The notes beneath the pieces were generated by a model. That model was not told the DNA's origin. It did not search any database and was given only the letters and a program-made list of their open reading frames with translations. DNA of 64,000 nucleotides from NCBI GenBank assembly GCA_020636475.1, contig JACJXU010000010.1, positions 1 through 64,000 on the forward strand. Reading direction: 5' to 3'. Below are positions 33,643 through 43,379 of the stretch, piece after piece; position 1 is the stretch's first letter, and every line of letters starts with the position of its first letter. The position numbers and the translations under genes were made by a program. This DNA comes from Chitinophagales bacterium. Lineage in GTDB: Bacteria > Bacteroidota > Bacteroidia > Chitinophagales > UBA2359.

Positions 33643-36054
33643 ATGATAGATAAAAAAACACTTTCTGAACGTGATATATGTACCAAGTTTATTACTCCTG
33701 CGGTTGAAAAATCGGGTTGGAATAAACTCACACAGCTATTGGAAGAAGTTTCGTTCACGGACGGAAAAATCTATGTTAGAGGTAAACTGACAGCAAGAGG
33801 AAATCAAAAACGGGCAGACTACATTCTGTATTACAAGCCAAATATTCCAATTGCAATTATTGAAGCCAAAGACAACAAACATTCAGTTAGAGCAGGAATT
33901 CAACAGGCTTTGGACTATGCACAAATACTTGACATTCCTTGTGTGTTCAGTAGTAACGGTGACGGCTTTTTATTTCACGACCGCACAGCAACAGACGGAA
34001 ATATTGAAACTGAAATTGGTATTGACGACTTCCCTTCTCCGCAACAACTTTGGGAGAAATACAAAAAGTATAAAGGCATCACGACAGAAACGGCTGAAAA
34101 GATTGCTTCGCAAGACTATTATTTTGACGGCACAAACCGCAAACCAAGATACTACCAACAAATTGCAGTAAACAGAACAGTTGAAGCTATTGCCAACGGA
34201 CAAGACAGAATTTTGCTTGTAATGGCAACTGGAACTGGAAAGACATACACAGCTTTTCAAATCATTCACCGACTTTGGAAAAGCGGAGCAAAAAAACGTA
34301 TTCTGTTTTTAGCCGACCGAAACGCCTTAATTGACCAAACTCGCAGAGGCGACTTCAAGCACTTTAAAGATAAAATGACGGTGGTAAAACACCGACAAAT
34401 TGATAAGAGCTATGAAATCTATTTGGCTTTGTATCAAGGTTTATCAGGTTCAGACGAAGATGCGAATGTGTACAAACAGTTTTCTCCTGACTTTTTTGAC
34501 TTGATTGTAATTGATGAGTGCCACAGAGGAAGTGCAAAAGAAGACAGCAGTTGGAGAGAGATTTTATCCTATTTCAAAAATGCTACACATATTGGTTTAA
34601 CCGCCACACCAAAAGAAACCAAAGAAACAAGCAACACCGAATATTTTGGAGACCCTGTTTATACCTATTCATTGAAACAAGGTATTGACGATGGTTTCCT
34701 TGCTCCTTACCGTGTGGTTAGAATTGGTTTGAATGTAGATGCCGAAGGTTGGCGACCAGACCAAGGCAAAACGGACAAAGACGGAAATATTGTTGAAGAT
34801 AGAATTTATAACCGTAAGGATTTTGACCGCAATTTGGTTATTGAAGAAAGAACAGAACTTGTTGCAAAAAAGCTAACTGAGTTTTTGAAAGGTTACGACC
34901 GCTTTGCTAAAACCATTGTGTTTTGTGTGGACATTGACCACGCTGAACGTATGCGAACCGCTTTAGCCAAACAAAATGCTGATTTGGTAACAGAGAATTA
35001 CAAATACGTAATGCAAATAACGGGCGACAATGACGAAGGCAAACGGGAGTTGGACAACTTCATCAACCCCGAAGAAAAATATCCTGTTATTGCCACTACT
35101 TCTGAATTGATGACTACTGGCGTAGATGCACAAACTTGTAAAGTAATTGTATTGGATGCCAACATCAATTCAATGACCAAGTTCAAACAAATTATTGGAC
35201 GTGGAACCAGAATCAATGAGGAATACGGCAAAATGTATTTCACCATTCTTGATTTTAGAAATGCAACCGATTTGTTTGCCGACAAAGATTTTGACGGAGA
35301 CCCAATTCGTGTAAAACCAGTTTCACAAGACGAAGATTTATCATTGGTAGTTATTGAGGAAGAAGAAAACACTGTAACCGTTTTAGACGAAGCAACAGGC
35401 GAAGAAATCAAATTTGAAAAGGCTACAATTCGCTATCCTGATGGTTCAAAATTAGGTGGCAATTGGGTAGCCAAAGAGCCAAACCAACAAAGAGAAAAGG
35501 TGTATGTAAACGGTGTAGATGTTTCAGTTTTGGTGAGCCGTGAAATGTATTTTGACCAACACGGGAAACCCATCACCACCAGTTTAAAAGACCACACCAA
35601 AGAAATCATCAAAGAAAAATTTGCTTCGTTGGACGACTTTTTAAATAAATGGAATACCACCGACCGCAAAGAAGCCATCATTGCCGAATTGCAAGAACAG
35701 GGCGTTATGGTTGAAGCTTTGTATGATGCCGTGAACAAAGAAGTGGATTTGTTCGACTTGATTTGTCACGTTGCATTTGACCAACCACCATTAACCCGAA
35801 AAGAAAGAGCTAACAACGTAAAGAAACGAAACTACTTTACCAAGTATGGCGACCAAGCCAAAAAAGTGTTGGAAGCCTTGTTAGACAAATATGCTGATGA
35901 AGGCATTACCAATATTGAAAGCATAGAAGTATTGAGAGTAAATCCGTTTGATGAATTTGGTTCACCGCTTGAAATCATCAACGAGTTTGGCAGCAAAGAA
36001 AAATATTTGCAAGCCGTAAAAGAATTAGAAATTGAATTGTATAAAACAGCATAA
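33643..36054 (+). CDS. hsdR: Type I restriction enzyme, R subunit
   Basis: The 803-residue subunit moves and cuts DNA in a type I system. The nuclease-like N-terminus has RADYILYY and IAIIEAKDN (about residues 50-85). The translocase has ATGTGKT at 195-201, DECH at 291-294, LTATPKET soon after, and IGRGTRINEEYG in motif VI. The C-terminal part has an EcoEI-like extension (about 600-800). Its length fits the EcoEI class. HsdM begins 6 bases later. It is the first gene of the 7.8-kb cassette. Confidence 0.92.
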   Translation: MIDKKTLSERDICTKFITPAVEKSGWNKLTQLLEEVSFTDGKIYVRGKLTARGNQKRADYILYYKPNIPIAIIEAKDNKHSVRAGIQQALDYAQILDIPCVFSSNGDGFLFHDRTATDGNIETEIGIDDFPSPQQLWEKYKKYKGITTETAEKIASQDYYFDGTNRKPRYYQQIAVNRTVEAIANGQDRILLVMATGTGKTYTAFQIIHRLWKSGAKKRILFLADRNALIDQTRRGDFKHFKDKMTVVKHRQIDKSYEIYLALYQGLSGSDEDANVYKQFSPDFFDLIVIDECHRGSAKEDSSWREILSYFKNATHIGLTATPKETKETSNTEYFGDPVYTYSLKQGIDDGFLAPYRVVRIGLNVDAEGWRPDQGKTDKDGNIVEDRIYNRKDFDRNLVIEERTELVAKKLTEFLKGYDRFAKTIVFCVDIDHAERMRTALAKQNADLVTENYKYVMQITGDNDEGKRELDNFINPEEKYPVIATTSELMTTGVDAQTCKVIVLDANINSMTKFKQIIGRGTRINEEYGKMYFTILDFRNATDLFADKDFDGDPIRVKPVSQDEDLSLVVIEEEENTVTVLDEATGEEIKFEKATIRYPDGSKLGGNWVAKEPNQQREKVYVNGVDVSVLVSREMYFDQHGKPITTSLKDHTKEIIKEKFASLDDFLNKWNTTDRKEAIIAELQEQGVMVEALYDAVNKEVDLFDLICHVAFDQPPLTRKERANNVKKRNYFTKYGDQAKKVLEALLDKYADEGITNIESIEVLRVNPFDEFGSPLEIINEFGSKEKYLQAVKELEIELYKTA

Positions 36055-36060
36055 GAAAGA

Positions 36061-37497
36061 ATGAGCAATATAGGAGGCATAGTAAAAAGTATTCAGAACA
36101 TAATGTGGCAAGACACAGGCCTAAATGGTGATGCACAACGCATTGAACAATTGGGCTGGATGCTTTTTCTAAAAATATTTTCAGATAAAGACAAAGAATT
36201 AGAGTTACTGGACGAGAACTACAAATCTCCCATTCCCGACAAATTTCATTGGGTAAAAGAAAAAGGCAATTGGGCAGGTGATGATGAAGGAATGACTGGT
36301 GATGAATTGCTGAATTTTGTTGACCGTGAATTATTCCCTGCACTTCGCAATTTAGATTTAAGCACAGGCAACCAACGGGCAGTTATTGTTCGTGAAGTTT
36401 TTGAAGGCAATAACAACTATATGAAAAGCGGTATCAACATTCGTAAGGTGTTGAACAAGCTGAACGAAATTGATTTTAACATTGCCAAAGACCGTCACGC
36501 TTTTGGCGAATTGTACGAAACCATTTTAAAGGAATTGCAAAGTGCAGGCAAAAGCGGTGAGTTTTATACACCCAGAGCCATTACGCAATTCATTACGGAA
36601 ATAATAAATCCGCAATTGGGCGAAAAAGTGCTTGACCCTGCTTGTGGAACTGGTGGTTACTTGACTTGTGCCGTTGAGCATTTGAAGAAACAAGCCAAGA
36701 ATGTAAAAGACAGAAAAAGCATTGAAGAAAACATTGCAGGTTGGGAATACAAACCTTTACCTTACTTATTAGCAACCACCAATTTGATTTTACATGACAT
36801 TGAAATTCCGAATATCAAATTTGGTGATGCTTTAGACCAACCGTTAAGCAACTATACAGAAAAGCACCGAGTAAATGTGATATTGGCAAATCCGCCTTTT
36901 GGAGGCATTGTAGCCAACAACAACGAAACCAATTTTCCACAAACTTACCGCACCAAAGAAAGTGCCGATTTGTTTTTAATCCTGATGATTCATTTGCTAA
37001 AGCAAGACGGACGAGCAGGAATTGTATTGCCCGATGGCAGTTTAACGGGCGATGGTGTAAAACAACGCATACGACAAAAACTATTGGAAGATTGCAATCT
37101 GCATACCATTATTCGTTTGCCAAATTCCGTTTTTCAGCCCTATGCAACGGTGGCTACCAACCTATTGTTTTTTGACAAAGGAAAGCCCACCAAAGACATT
37201 TGGTATTACGAACACCGAATGCCCGAAGATTACAAAGCATACAGCAAAACAAGACCAATTCAGTTAAAGGAGTTTGAGCCGATTAAAAAATGGTGGAACA
37301 AACGAAAAGAAAGTGAAGTAGCGTGGAAAGTAAACATTAAAACCATTATTGAACGTGGCTATGATTTGGACGTTAAGAATCCAACTAAAAAAGAAGAAGA
37401 ACAAGAACACAGCAGTGCAGAATTGATTGAAATGCTCAAAGGCAGCTTTAAGAAAAGTAATCATTTGCTTGAACAACTAATTAAGGAAATCAAATGA
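36061..37497 (+). CDS. hsdM: Type I restriction-modification, N6-adenine methyltransferase
   Basis: The 478-residue subunit methylates adenine. The HsdM N-terminal helix bundle (about 1-130) is followed by the SAM site FYTPRAITQFI and DPACGTGGYL (about residues 190-200) and the catalytic NPPF at 277-280. A short C-terminal helical tail is present. It overlaps hsdS by 4 bases (ATGA). Confidence 0.93.
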   Translation: MSNIGGIVKSIQNIMWQDTGLNGDAQRIEQLGWMLFLKIFSDKDKELELLDENYKSPIPDKFHWVKEKGNWAGDDEGMTGDELLNFVDRELFPALRNLDLSTGNQRAVIVREVFEGNNNYMKSGINIRKVLNKLNEIDFNIAKDRHAFGELYETILKELQSAGKSGEFYTPRAITQFITEIINPQLGEKVLDPACGTGGYLTCAVEHLKKQAKNVKDRKSIEENIAGWEYKPLPYLLATTNLILHDIEIPNIKFGDALDQPLSNYTEKHRVNVILANPPFGGIVANNNETNFPQTYRTKESADLFLILMIHLLKQDGRAGIVLPDGSLTGDGVKQRIRQKLLEDCNLHTIIRLPNSVFQPYATVATNLLFFDKGKPTKDIWYYEHRMPEDYKAYSKTRPIQLKEFEPIKKWWNKRKESEVAWKVNIKTIIERGYDLDVKNPTKKEEEQEHSSAELIEMLKGSFKKSNHLLEQLIKEIK

Positions 37498-38792
37498 GCC
37501 TATTGAGAATTGATGAAATATTTAACTTTGAAAAAGGTGTTTTGCAAAGTTCAAAGTGTGTTCCAGGTGAGTATGATTTTATCACGGCTTCATCTGACTG
37601 GAAAACGCACAATGAATATACTCACGACTGCGAAGCATTGATATTTGCTGCTGCTGCATCAGGTTCGTTGGGCAGAACACATTATGTAAACGGCAAATTC
37701 ATTTCAAGCGACTTGTGTTTTATCATCACTCCAAAAGACCAAGAGAACTTACCTGTTGATTTAAAGTTTTATCACATTCTTTTCAATGAATTAAAAGATG
37801 AAATTGTACGAAATACAAAAGCAGGTACATCAAAAGAAGCGATTGGCTTAGGTAGTTTCGGGAAATATCAGTTGCCATACTTTGACATTGACACACAAAT
37901 TGAAATCAAGAATCGGTTTGTCAAATCGGAAGACTTAAAATCAGACCTTTCAAACGAATTAAACTATCAAGTTGAATTAGTAAAAAAACTCCGTCAGCAA
38001 TTATTGCAAGATGCGGTGCAAGGCAAATTGGTAGAGCAAAACCCCAAAGACGAACCAGCCAGTGAATTGCTCAAAAAGATAAAAGCAGAAAAGGAAAAAC
38101 TGATTGCTGAGAAAGTAATTAAGCAAGGAAAAATACAAGAGGCAGAAAAACAAGAAGAACTATTATTTGAAATTCCTGACAATTGGGTTTGGTGTAATCT
38201 TGATGAAATATCAAAAAATATAACCGATGGAACGCACCAAACACCAACTTATACAAAAGAAGGTAGAATTTTCCTTTCTGCTCAAAACATTAAGCCTTTC
38301 AAATTTATGCCTGAGGAACACAAATTTGTTTCCGAAGAAACTTACCAAGAAATAATCAAAAACAGAAAGCCTGAAAAAGGCGATATTCTCATTGCTCGTG
38401 TTGGAGCAGGTATAGGCGAAGCAGCGGTAATAAACCAAGAAATAGAATTTTGCTTTTATGTTAGTTTAGGACTTGTTCAGCCATTCAAAGAATATTTAAA
38501 TACTGAATACTTAGCATTGGTAATTAATTCACCTTACGGTGTGAAATATGCTAAAGGAAATATTTCAAGCAAAGGAGGTTCGGCAGGTAATTTTAATCTA
38601 GGTCGAATTCGTTCTTTCCTAATACCACTTCCACCACTAGCAGAACAAAATCACATCGTTCAAAAATTAGATGAACTAATGCATTATTGCAATGAGTTGG
38701 AAGCAAGCATCAAACAAAGTGAATCACAAAATGAGAAACTACTGAAACAGGTTTTGAGAGAAGCGTTGAGGAAAGAACCGGTTGAAGTTTAA
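37494..38792 (+). CDS. hsdS: Type I restriction specificity subunit
   Basis: The 432-residue subunit picks the DNA target by two recognition domains. The first half (about 1-170) has a half-domain ending in the coiled LVKKLRQQLLQDAVQGKL, and the second (about 220-400) starts IPDNWVWCNLDEI, followed by an LPPLAEQ linker and a final coil. Spacer helices match HsdS layout. Both halves are intact. It is the third gene of the operon. Confidence 0.9.
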   Translation: MSLLRIDEIFNFEKGVLQSSKCVPGEYDFITASSDWKTHNEYTHDCEALIFAAAASGSLGRTHYVNGKFISSDLCFIITPKDQENLPVDLKFYHILFNELKDEIVRNTKAGTSKEAIGLGSFGKYQLPYFDIDTQIEIKNRFVKSEDLKSDLSNELNYQVELVKKLRQQLLQDAVQGKLVEQNPKDEPASELLKKIKAEKEKLIAEKVIKQGKIQEAEKQEELLFEIPDNWVWCNLDEISKNITDGTHQTPTYTKEGRIFLSAQNIKPFKFMPEEHKFVSEETYQEIIKNRKPEKGDILIARVGAGIGEAAVINQEIEFCFYVSLGLVQPFKEYLNTEYLALVINSPYGVKYAKGNISSKGGSAGNFNLGRIRSFLIPLPPLAEQNHIVQKLDELMHYCNELEASIKQSESQNEKLLKQVLREALRKEPVEV

Positions 38793-38803
38793 AATAAAAA
38801 AGA

Positions 38804-40888
38804 ATGTCTGTAGAATCTAAAAATCAATTATTCCGTTTAGCAGCAGTTCTTTATGCTGACAACACGTATGAGGTTGCACCAAAAACCATCATCAGAAAAG
38901 TCATTGAATCTGCCCTTTTAATCAATGGTAACAATGCAATCAATATTCATCAACTTATTGATTTAATTCACGATTCCTACAATCTGCATTTAATTGAAGA
39001 AGAAGTAAAAAGCATCGTTACCAGTGAAAAGGAGGATGGTTTTTTAGTAAATGAAAAAAATGGTGATACAATAGTTTGCTTACACGAAAAACGTAAGCAA
39101 GTGATTGAATCGAAAATCACCAATAAAACAATTGACTATTTTATTAACGAATTTGAAAAAGAGAGGGAAACGCTTGTTACAGGTAGCAACACCAAGGAAA
39201 TAATTTACCGCTTCCTTTACGAGTTACTAAGTACAAATATTGAAAGTTTTAAAAAATTGCTTGACAGCAAAAAGAAAATTGAAGACCTTATAAACGTTGA
39301 ATCCCATACCTATACAGCAATAGAGAGAGAAATAATAAATGAGTTCTTGACTTGGGATAACAACGAAAAGAACAAAGCAATTTTTGACATTGCCAGCTAT
39401 GCTTTGGAATATTGTATGATTTCAAATAATAGCGGAGCAACTCATATTCAATTAAACAATCTAAAAAACAAAACATTTTACCTTGATACGAATGTAATTT
39501 TCAGAGCCTTAGGAATAAATGGCCTGAACAGACAAAACCGAACCAATACATTTTTAAGAAAATTCCTTGAAGCAAACACTCAACTTGTTATTTCAAAATT
39601 CAGTGAAACTGAATTTAAAGACACAATAGCCTTTTATCTTGACAAACTCAAAAGAACACCACTCAACAGAAAAATTAATCCTGAAATCTTTCAAGAAAAG
39701 TATTTCAAAAGTCTAAGTGATGTTTACGATTTCTACTACAAATGGCGAGCAGGAAGAGCCAATGACAGTTTAGAATTATTCGAGGGTTACATTATGAGCC
39801 TTTACGAAAAATTCAAAGTTGATTTTAAAGTAACCACTGACTACAAAATACCATTTGACGAGAAAGACGAAAAGACTGAAAAAACCATCAATGAATTATC
39901 TGCAAGCATATGTTCTTATAAAAACACCGATGGTGCAAGACACGGTGTTAATGGAGATAACATTGATGCTTTAAACATCCTGCTTGTTGAAACTAAGCGT
40001 GATGGCAAAAACTCCAATATTTTTGAAACCAAACAATTTATTGTTTCTACCGACCAGTCATTAAGACGTTGGGACTATTATCGCAATACAGTTACTCCAA
40101 TCGTAATTCTGCCAAGTCAATGGCTAAGTATTTTGTTGCGTTACATTAATAGGTCAAATGACGACTTTAAGAGTTTTGTTAGCTTTCTAAACTTACCAAG
40201 CAGCGAATCTCAAATTGACAGCGAAAAAATCCATATCATTTTGGCGGGTATCAGTGAAATGACTGAAAACTTTGACCAACAAAGGTTTATTGTTCAAGCA
40301 CTAGTACAAAAGAAATTTGACGGCATTTTAGAAAAAGGTATAAAAGACGATGAAATACTTGAACGAACGAAAACCTTTGCTAAAACTGAACTTGAAAAGA
40401 AAGTTGAAGAAATTGGAAGTAAGCACGATAATCTAAAAACTGAACTCGACTCACATAAACAAACAACAAGCAATAAAATTGGAGAACTTGAACAAAAGAC
40501 AAGTGAACAAACAAGAGAGTTATCTAAGAAAGAGCAAGAGAATAAGGCATTAAAAGAAGCGTTGCAAGAAAAACATATTGCAGAGAAAATTGCCGACTGG
40601 AAAAGACCTGCATATTGGCTATTGCCATTGATTGGTTTGATTATATTATTCTACTTCTTCCAATTATGCTGTTCCGATTGGCAGTATAATTACGTTCAAC
40701 AACTGGTAAACTTCATCGACAACAATCCAAGTGAAACCAAGCGAGACTTAATGAAAGGAATAAATGGAGCATTGGCATTGGCAATTGCATCTTTGATTTA
40801 CTTCTGTTGGTGCAGACTTATTTCAAAAAGTAAAAAGGAAGAAAAAATACATAGTATAATCGATAAAATTCCGAATGAATACAAATAG
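38804..40888 (+). CDS. PIN-like nuclease domain protein with C-terminal membrane anchor
   Basis: The 694-residue protein has a helical N-terminus, a PIN-like core starting FYLDTNVIFRALG with D228, acidic residues later (KFSETEF; STDQSLRRWD), a long coiled coil (about 530-600, HKQTTSNKIGELEQKTSEQ), and two membrane helices (YWLLPLIGLIILFYFF; ALALAIASLIYFCW). It follows hsdS by 11 bases in the same cassette, so it may add an abortive RNA-cleaving arm to the type I system. That role is inference. Confidence 0.7.
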   Translation: MSVESKNQLFRLAAVLYADNTYEVAPKTIIRKVIESALLINGNNAINIHQLIDLIHDSYNLHLIEEEVKSIVTSEKEDGFLVNEKNGDTIVCLHEKRKQVIESKITNKTIDYFINEFEKERETLVTGSNTKEIIYRFLYELLSTNIESFKKLLDSKKKIEDLINVESHTYTAIEREIINEFLTWDNNEKNKAIFDIASYALEYCMISNNSGATHIQLNNLKNKTFYLDTNVIFRALGINGLNRQNRTNTFLRKFLEANTQLVISKFSETEFKDTIAFYLDKLKRTPLNRKINPEIFQEKYFKSLSDVYDFYYKWRAGRANDSLELFEGYIMSLYEKFKVDFKVTTDYKIPFDEKDEKTEKTINELSASICSYKNTDGARHGVNGDNIDALNILLVETKRDGKNSNIFETKQFIVSTDQSLRRWDYYRNTVTPIVILPSQWLSILLRYINRSNDDFKSFVSFLNLPSSESQIDSEKIHIILAGISEMTENFDQQRFIVQALVQKKFDGILEKGIKDDEILERTKTFAKTELEKKVEEIGSKHDNLKTELDSHKQTTSNKIGELEQKTSEQTRELSKKEQENKALKEALQEKHIAEKIADWKRPAYWLLPLIGLIILFYFFQLCCSDWQYNYVQQLVNFIDNNPSETKRDLMKGINGALALAIASLIYFCWCRLISKSKKEEKIHSIIDKIPNEYK

Positions 40889-40994
40889 CCCACGCATTTT
40901 GCAAGCACATTGCCAAAGCCCCACAAGCCCAAGCACAGACCAAAGCTTTGTCAAAGAGCTTGCAAAGCCAACCCAAGAAAAAAAGAAATTTTAA
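40875..40994 (+). CDS. Possible 39-residue tail ORF
   Basis: The ATG lies inside the end of the PIN-domain gene in another frame. The product ends ELAKPTQEKKKF, like the 35-residue frame after the PLD gene (ELAKPTQKKNCF). It could be real or a chance open frame in a shared flank. Confidence 0.3.
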   Translation: MNTNSPRILQAHCQSPTSPSTDQSFVKELAKPTQEKKKF

Positions 40995-41086
40995 AAAATG
41001 CCCCACCGCACGACAAAAGAAAATAAAAATGACAGCAACATTTAGACTGACAAACCACGGCAGACAAGGAAGCACTGGTGGTAACA
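40995..41086. other. Non-coding 3' flank of the type I cassette
   Basis: Only A-rich text is present, with a GACAAACCACGGCAGACAAGG stretch shortly before the site (split across 41048-41068). No gene is seen. Confidence 0.35.
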
Positions 41087-41213
41087 TGCGTTTGGCGTCA
41101 TGCGGGGTGACGTGCTTAAATTCAAGTTCAGTTTTCCAATTGGGCTTTAGTGCTAGGTTGACAGTTTTGAGCCCTGAAATCCCGCACGAACGCCAAGCGC
41201 AAAAACGTTGGTC
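41087..41213 (+). other. attC-like recombination site 19
   Basis: GGTGGTAAC (41087-41095) is the complement of GTTACCACC at 33333, 7.76 kb upstream. Arms GCGTTTGGCGTCATGCGGG and CCCGCACGAACGCCAAGCGC pair. The right core is GTT 41207-41209. Confidence 0.85.
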
Positions 41214-41375
41214 AAAATAGTCGCTCCGCTCCCATTTTGACCAACGCGGGGCGGATTGCATCCGCTGTCGGACTGCGCCGTCGCTGCGCGACTACTTCGT
41301 CCAACAACTGATTTGCTAAATTACTTCGCTTGAAAACTTCGTTTCCGCTTCGTAACTTCGCAAATCCGCCCCGCG
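41208..41375 (+). mobile_element. 168-bp geneless cassette, copy 11
   Basis: Exact 168 bp; AACTGATTTGC spacer with CTTGAAAACTTCG. Confidence 0.87.
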
Positions 41376-41400
41376 TTACCAGCAATTTTAAGACGACACA

Positions 41401-42108
41401 ATGCAAGAAATGAATGCCTTCACCATTATAGCAACCTTAATACTTTATGGACTGACATTTCTATGCTTTTTCATTCCGTTCAAAAAAGGACAACGTCAGA
41501 CTGGATATATCGTAGGAGTAACTTTAGCGGTAATAATAACTCTGACACTAATCGGACATTTAGACTTTCTAGTAATTTTTATTTGGCCTGTGATTATTAT
41601 GTTCCAAATAATTTTCATTTCCTACTGGGCTTTTATCGCTTTTAATAGAAAGAAAACAGGACTGGTAATTGCGACAATCTTGACCATTGGATTTCTTTTA
41701 CTAATAATGCAACCTTGGATTTCTGACTGGACATTCAGTAAAAAAGATGCGACCAAAATTCTCCGCTTCCACAATATTGAATTGAAAGACGATTTCAAAA
41801 TCTTAAAAAACGAAGCAAGAGGTTTTAGAGACTACTACGAGACCTTTACTCTTAAATTATCGGACAATGATTTTAACCGTATTTCCCAGACAATAAAGAA
41901 CTCTAAAAACTACAAAGGACATTTTACAAATTATTCTAACCTTCCGACAGCAGACTACAAAACTGCCGACACTATAGACTTTGAAACAGACAATCATTTT
42001 GAGAGAGAATATTGGACAAACTCAAAAACGGAAAACGGTACTTTTCATTTTCGTTTTCAGTTAGACAAACAAAACAAAGAATTAAGCTACATTGGAAGCG
42101 ATGAATAA
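41401..42108 (+). CDS. Membrane-anchored protein of unknown function
   Basis: The 235-residue protein has four hydrophobic segments in its first 110 residues (IIATLILYGLTFLCFFI, YIVGVTLAVIITLTLIG, VIFIWPVIIMFQIIFIS, LVIATILTIGFLLLI) and a soluble C-terminal half of about 120 residues. No domain is recognised. An alternative start is the ATG at 41410. It is the only gene of its cassette. Confidence 0.65.
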   Translation: MQEMNAFTIIATLILYGLTFLCFFIPFKKGQRQTGYIVGVTLAVIITLTLIGHLDFLVIFIWPVIIMFQIIFISYWAFIAFNRKKTGLVIATILTIGFLLLIMQPWISDWTFSKKDATKILRFHNIELKDDFKILKNEARGFRDYYETFTLKLSDNDFNRISQTIKNSKNYKGHFTNYSNLPTADYKTADTIDFETDNHFEREYWTNSKTENGTFHFRFQLDKQNKELSYIGSDE

Positions 42109-42115
42109 AAAAACT

Positions 42116-42249
42116 GCTGGTAACACGGGTTTGGCAAAAGTGGCGGTTCAGTGCTCCGCAGACACATTTGTGGTTAATCAAAGTTTGGTTCTCCGCATCA
42201 ACATTTGTGGTGAAAATCGCCACCTTCGCCAAGCCCGAAAACGTTGGTC
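42116..42249 (+). other. attC-like recombination site 20
   Basis: GCTGGTAAC (42116-42124) is the complement of GTTACCAGC at 41375. Arms CGGGTTTGGCAAAAGTGGCG and CGCCACCTTCGCCAAGCCCG pair with two A/C positions and one T/G. Confidence 0.83.
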
Positions 42250-42411
42250 AAAATAGTCGCTCCGCTCCCATTTTGACCAACGCGGGGCGGATTGCATCCG
42301 CTGTCGGACTGCGCCGTCGCTGCGCGACTACTTCGTCCAACAACTGATTTGCTAAATTACTTCGCTTGAAAACTTCGTTGCCGCTTCGTAACTTCGCAAA
42401 TCCGCCCCGCG
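42244..42411 (+). mobile_element. 168-bp geneless cassette, copy 12
   Basis: Exact 168 bp; AACTGATTTGC spacer class with CTTGAAAACTTCG. Confidence 0.87.
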
Positions 42412-42483
42412 TTATAGGCTATGTTAGGACAATTACTTAAACGACAAAACCGAGACAAAACAAAAAATAAATTTAATTGCGAT

Positions 42484-42930
42484 ATGACCAAACAAATCAT
42501 TAAAGACACATTAAATGTATTTGCTTACATAGTAATTATGTCAGCAATCATTAGTTGTAACTCTAACAGCAAAACAGATAGGAAAAATAATCCAACTGAA
42601 ATTTCTGAAAATGAAATTATTCCTGACACCGTTGTTCAGTTTTTATTAAATTCAGCTTCCAATGATTTTCGTAATCATCAACCACCGACACATATTGATT
42701 TTCGTAATGTAAAAATTGGCTATACAAAATCAACTAACAACGAAAAAACTTTTATTTTATGTGGTGAATTTCTATCAAGAGAGAATAAAGAGTGGATAGA
42801 GTTTGCAACAATAAAGACATCAGGATACGAACAATATATTGGAAAAACGCAATATTGCCAAGACGCAACAATGGTTTTGACAGGCGAAAATCTATCAATT
42901 GAATTAAAGAATAAATTGACTGAAAAATGA
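42484..42930 (+). CDS. Putative lipoprotein of unknown function
   Basis: The 148-residue product starts MTKQIIKDTLNVFAYI and has a lipoprotein signal ending IMSAIISC, with the lipid Cys near residue 25. The mature part has a beta-rich segment (NEKTFILCGEFLSREN). No domain is recognised. A longer in-frame start at 42421 would place 21 extra polar residues before the signal, so I prefer 42484. Confidence 0.65.
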   Translation: MTKQIIKDTLNVFAYIVIMSAIISCNSNSKTDRKNNPTEISENEIIPDTVVQFLLNSASNDFRNHQPPTHIDFRNVKIGYTKSTNNEKTFILCGEFLSRENKEWIEFATIKTSGYEQYIGKTQYCQDATMVLTGENLSIELKNKLTEK

Positions 42931-43031
42931 AAAATTTGGCAAGCAAAGGCTTACGAAATAGTGTTATCGAAACTCGTTAACACTAACGACAACTAGTAAA
43001 TGAATTGTAACAAGCGACAAAAAGAAACACA

Positions 43032-43167
43032 GCCTACAACATCGTATTGGCAATAGTGGGGCTGACAGTTGTAAACTCAACATTTGTAATTCTATTGGGC
43101 ATTTGTGCAAATGTTGGGCTGACGTTTTCCAAATGCCCCACCATCGCCAAGCTGCAAAACGTTGGTC
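43032..43167 (+). other. attC-like recombination site 21
   Basis: GCCTACAAC (43032-43040) matches the complement of the cassette start GTTATAGGC at 42411 except for one A/C position. Arms TTGGCAATAGTGGGG and CCCCACCATCGCCAA pair with two more A/C positions. Confidence 0.8.
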
Positions 43168-43329
43168 AAAATAGTCGCTCCGCTCCCATTTTGACCAACG
43201 CGGGGCGGATTGCATCCGCTGTCGGACTGCGCCGTCGCTGCGCGACTACTTCGTCCAACAACTGATTTGCTAAATTACTTCGCTTGAAAACTTCGTTGCC
43301 GCTTCGTAACTTCGCAAAGCCGCCCCGCG
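43162..43329 (+). mobile_element. 168-bp geneless cassette, copy 13 (12th intact copy)
   Basis: Exact 168 bp; AACTGATTTGC class with a base change in the right arm (AAGCCGCC for AATCCGCC). Confidence 0.86.
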
Positions 43330-43379
43330 TTGGCGGTCATTGTAACGAACGACACTACAAAAAAACAAGCGGATAACAA

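Noticed and set aside
11298..43329. Open frames of 60-70 codons on both strands that recur in every 168-bp unit
   Set aside because: They end or begin in the flanks, lack ribosome sites, and arise because the repeat itself is stop-poor on both strands. The base conservation follows the hairpin arms rather than codons.
11298..43329. CRISPR array
   Set aside because: The repeats are 168 bp and spaced by whole genes of very different lengths, with no constant-length spacers and no cas genes.
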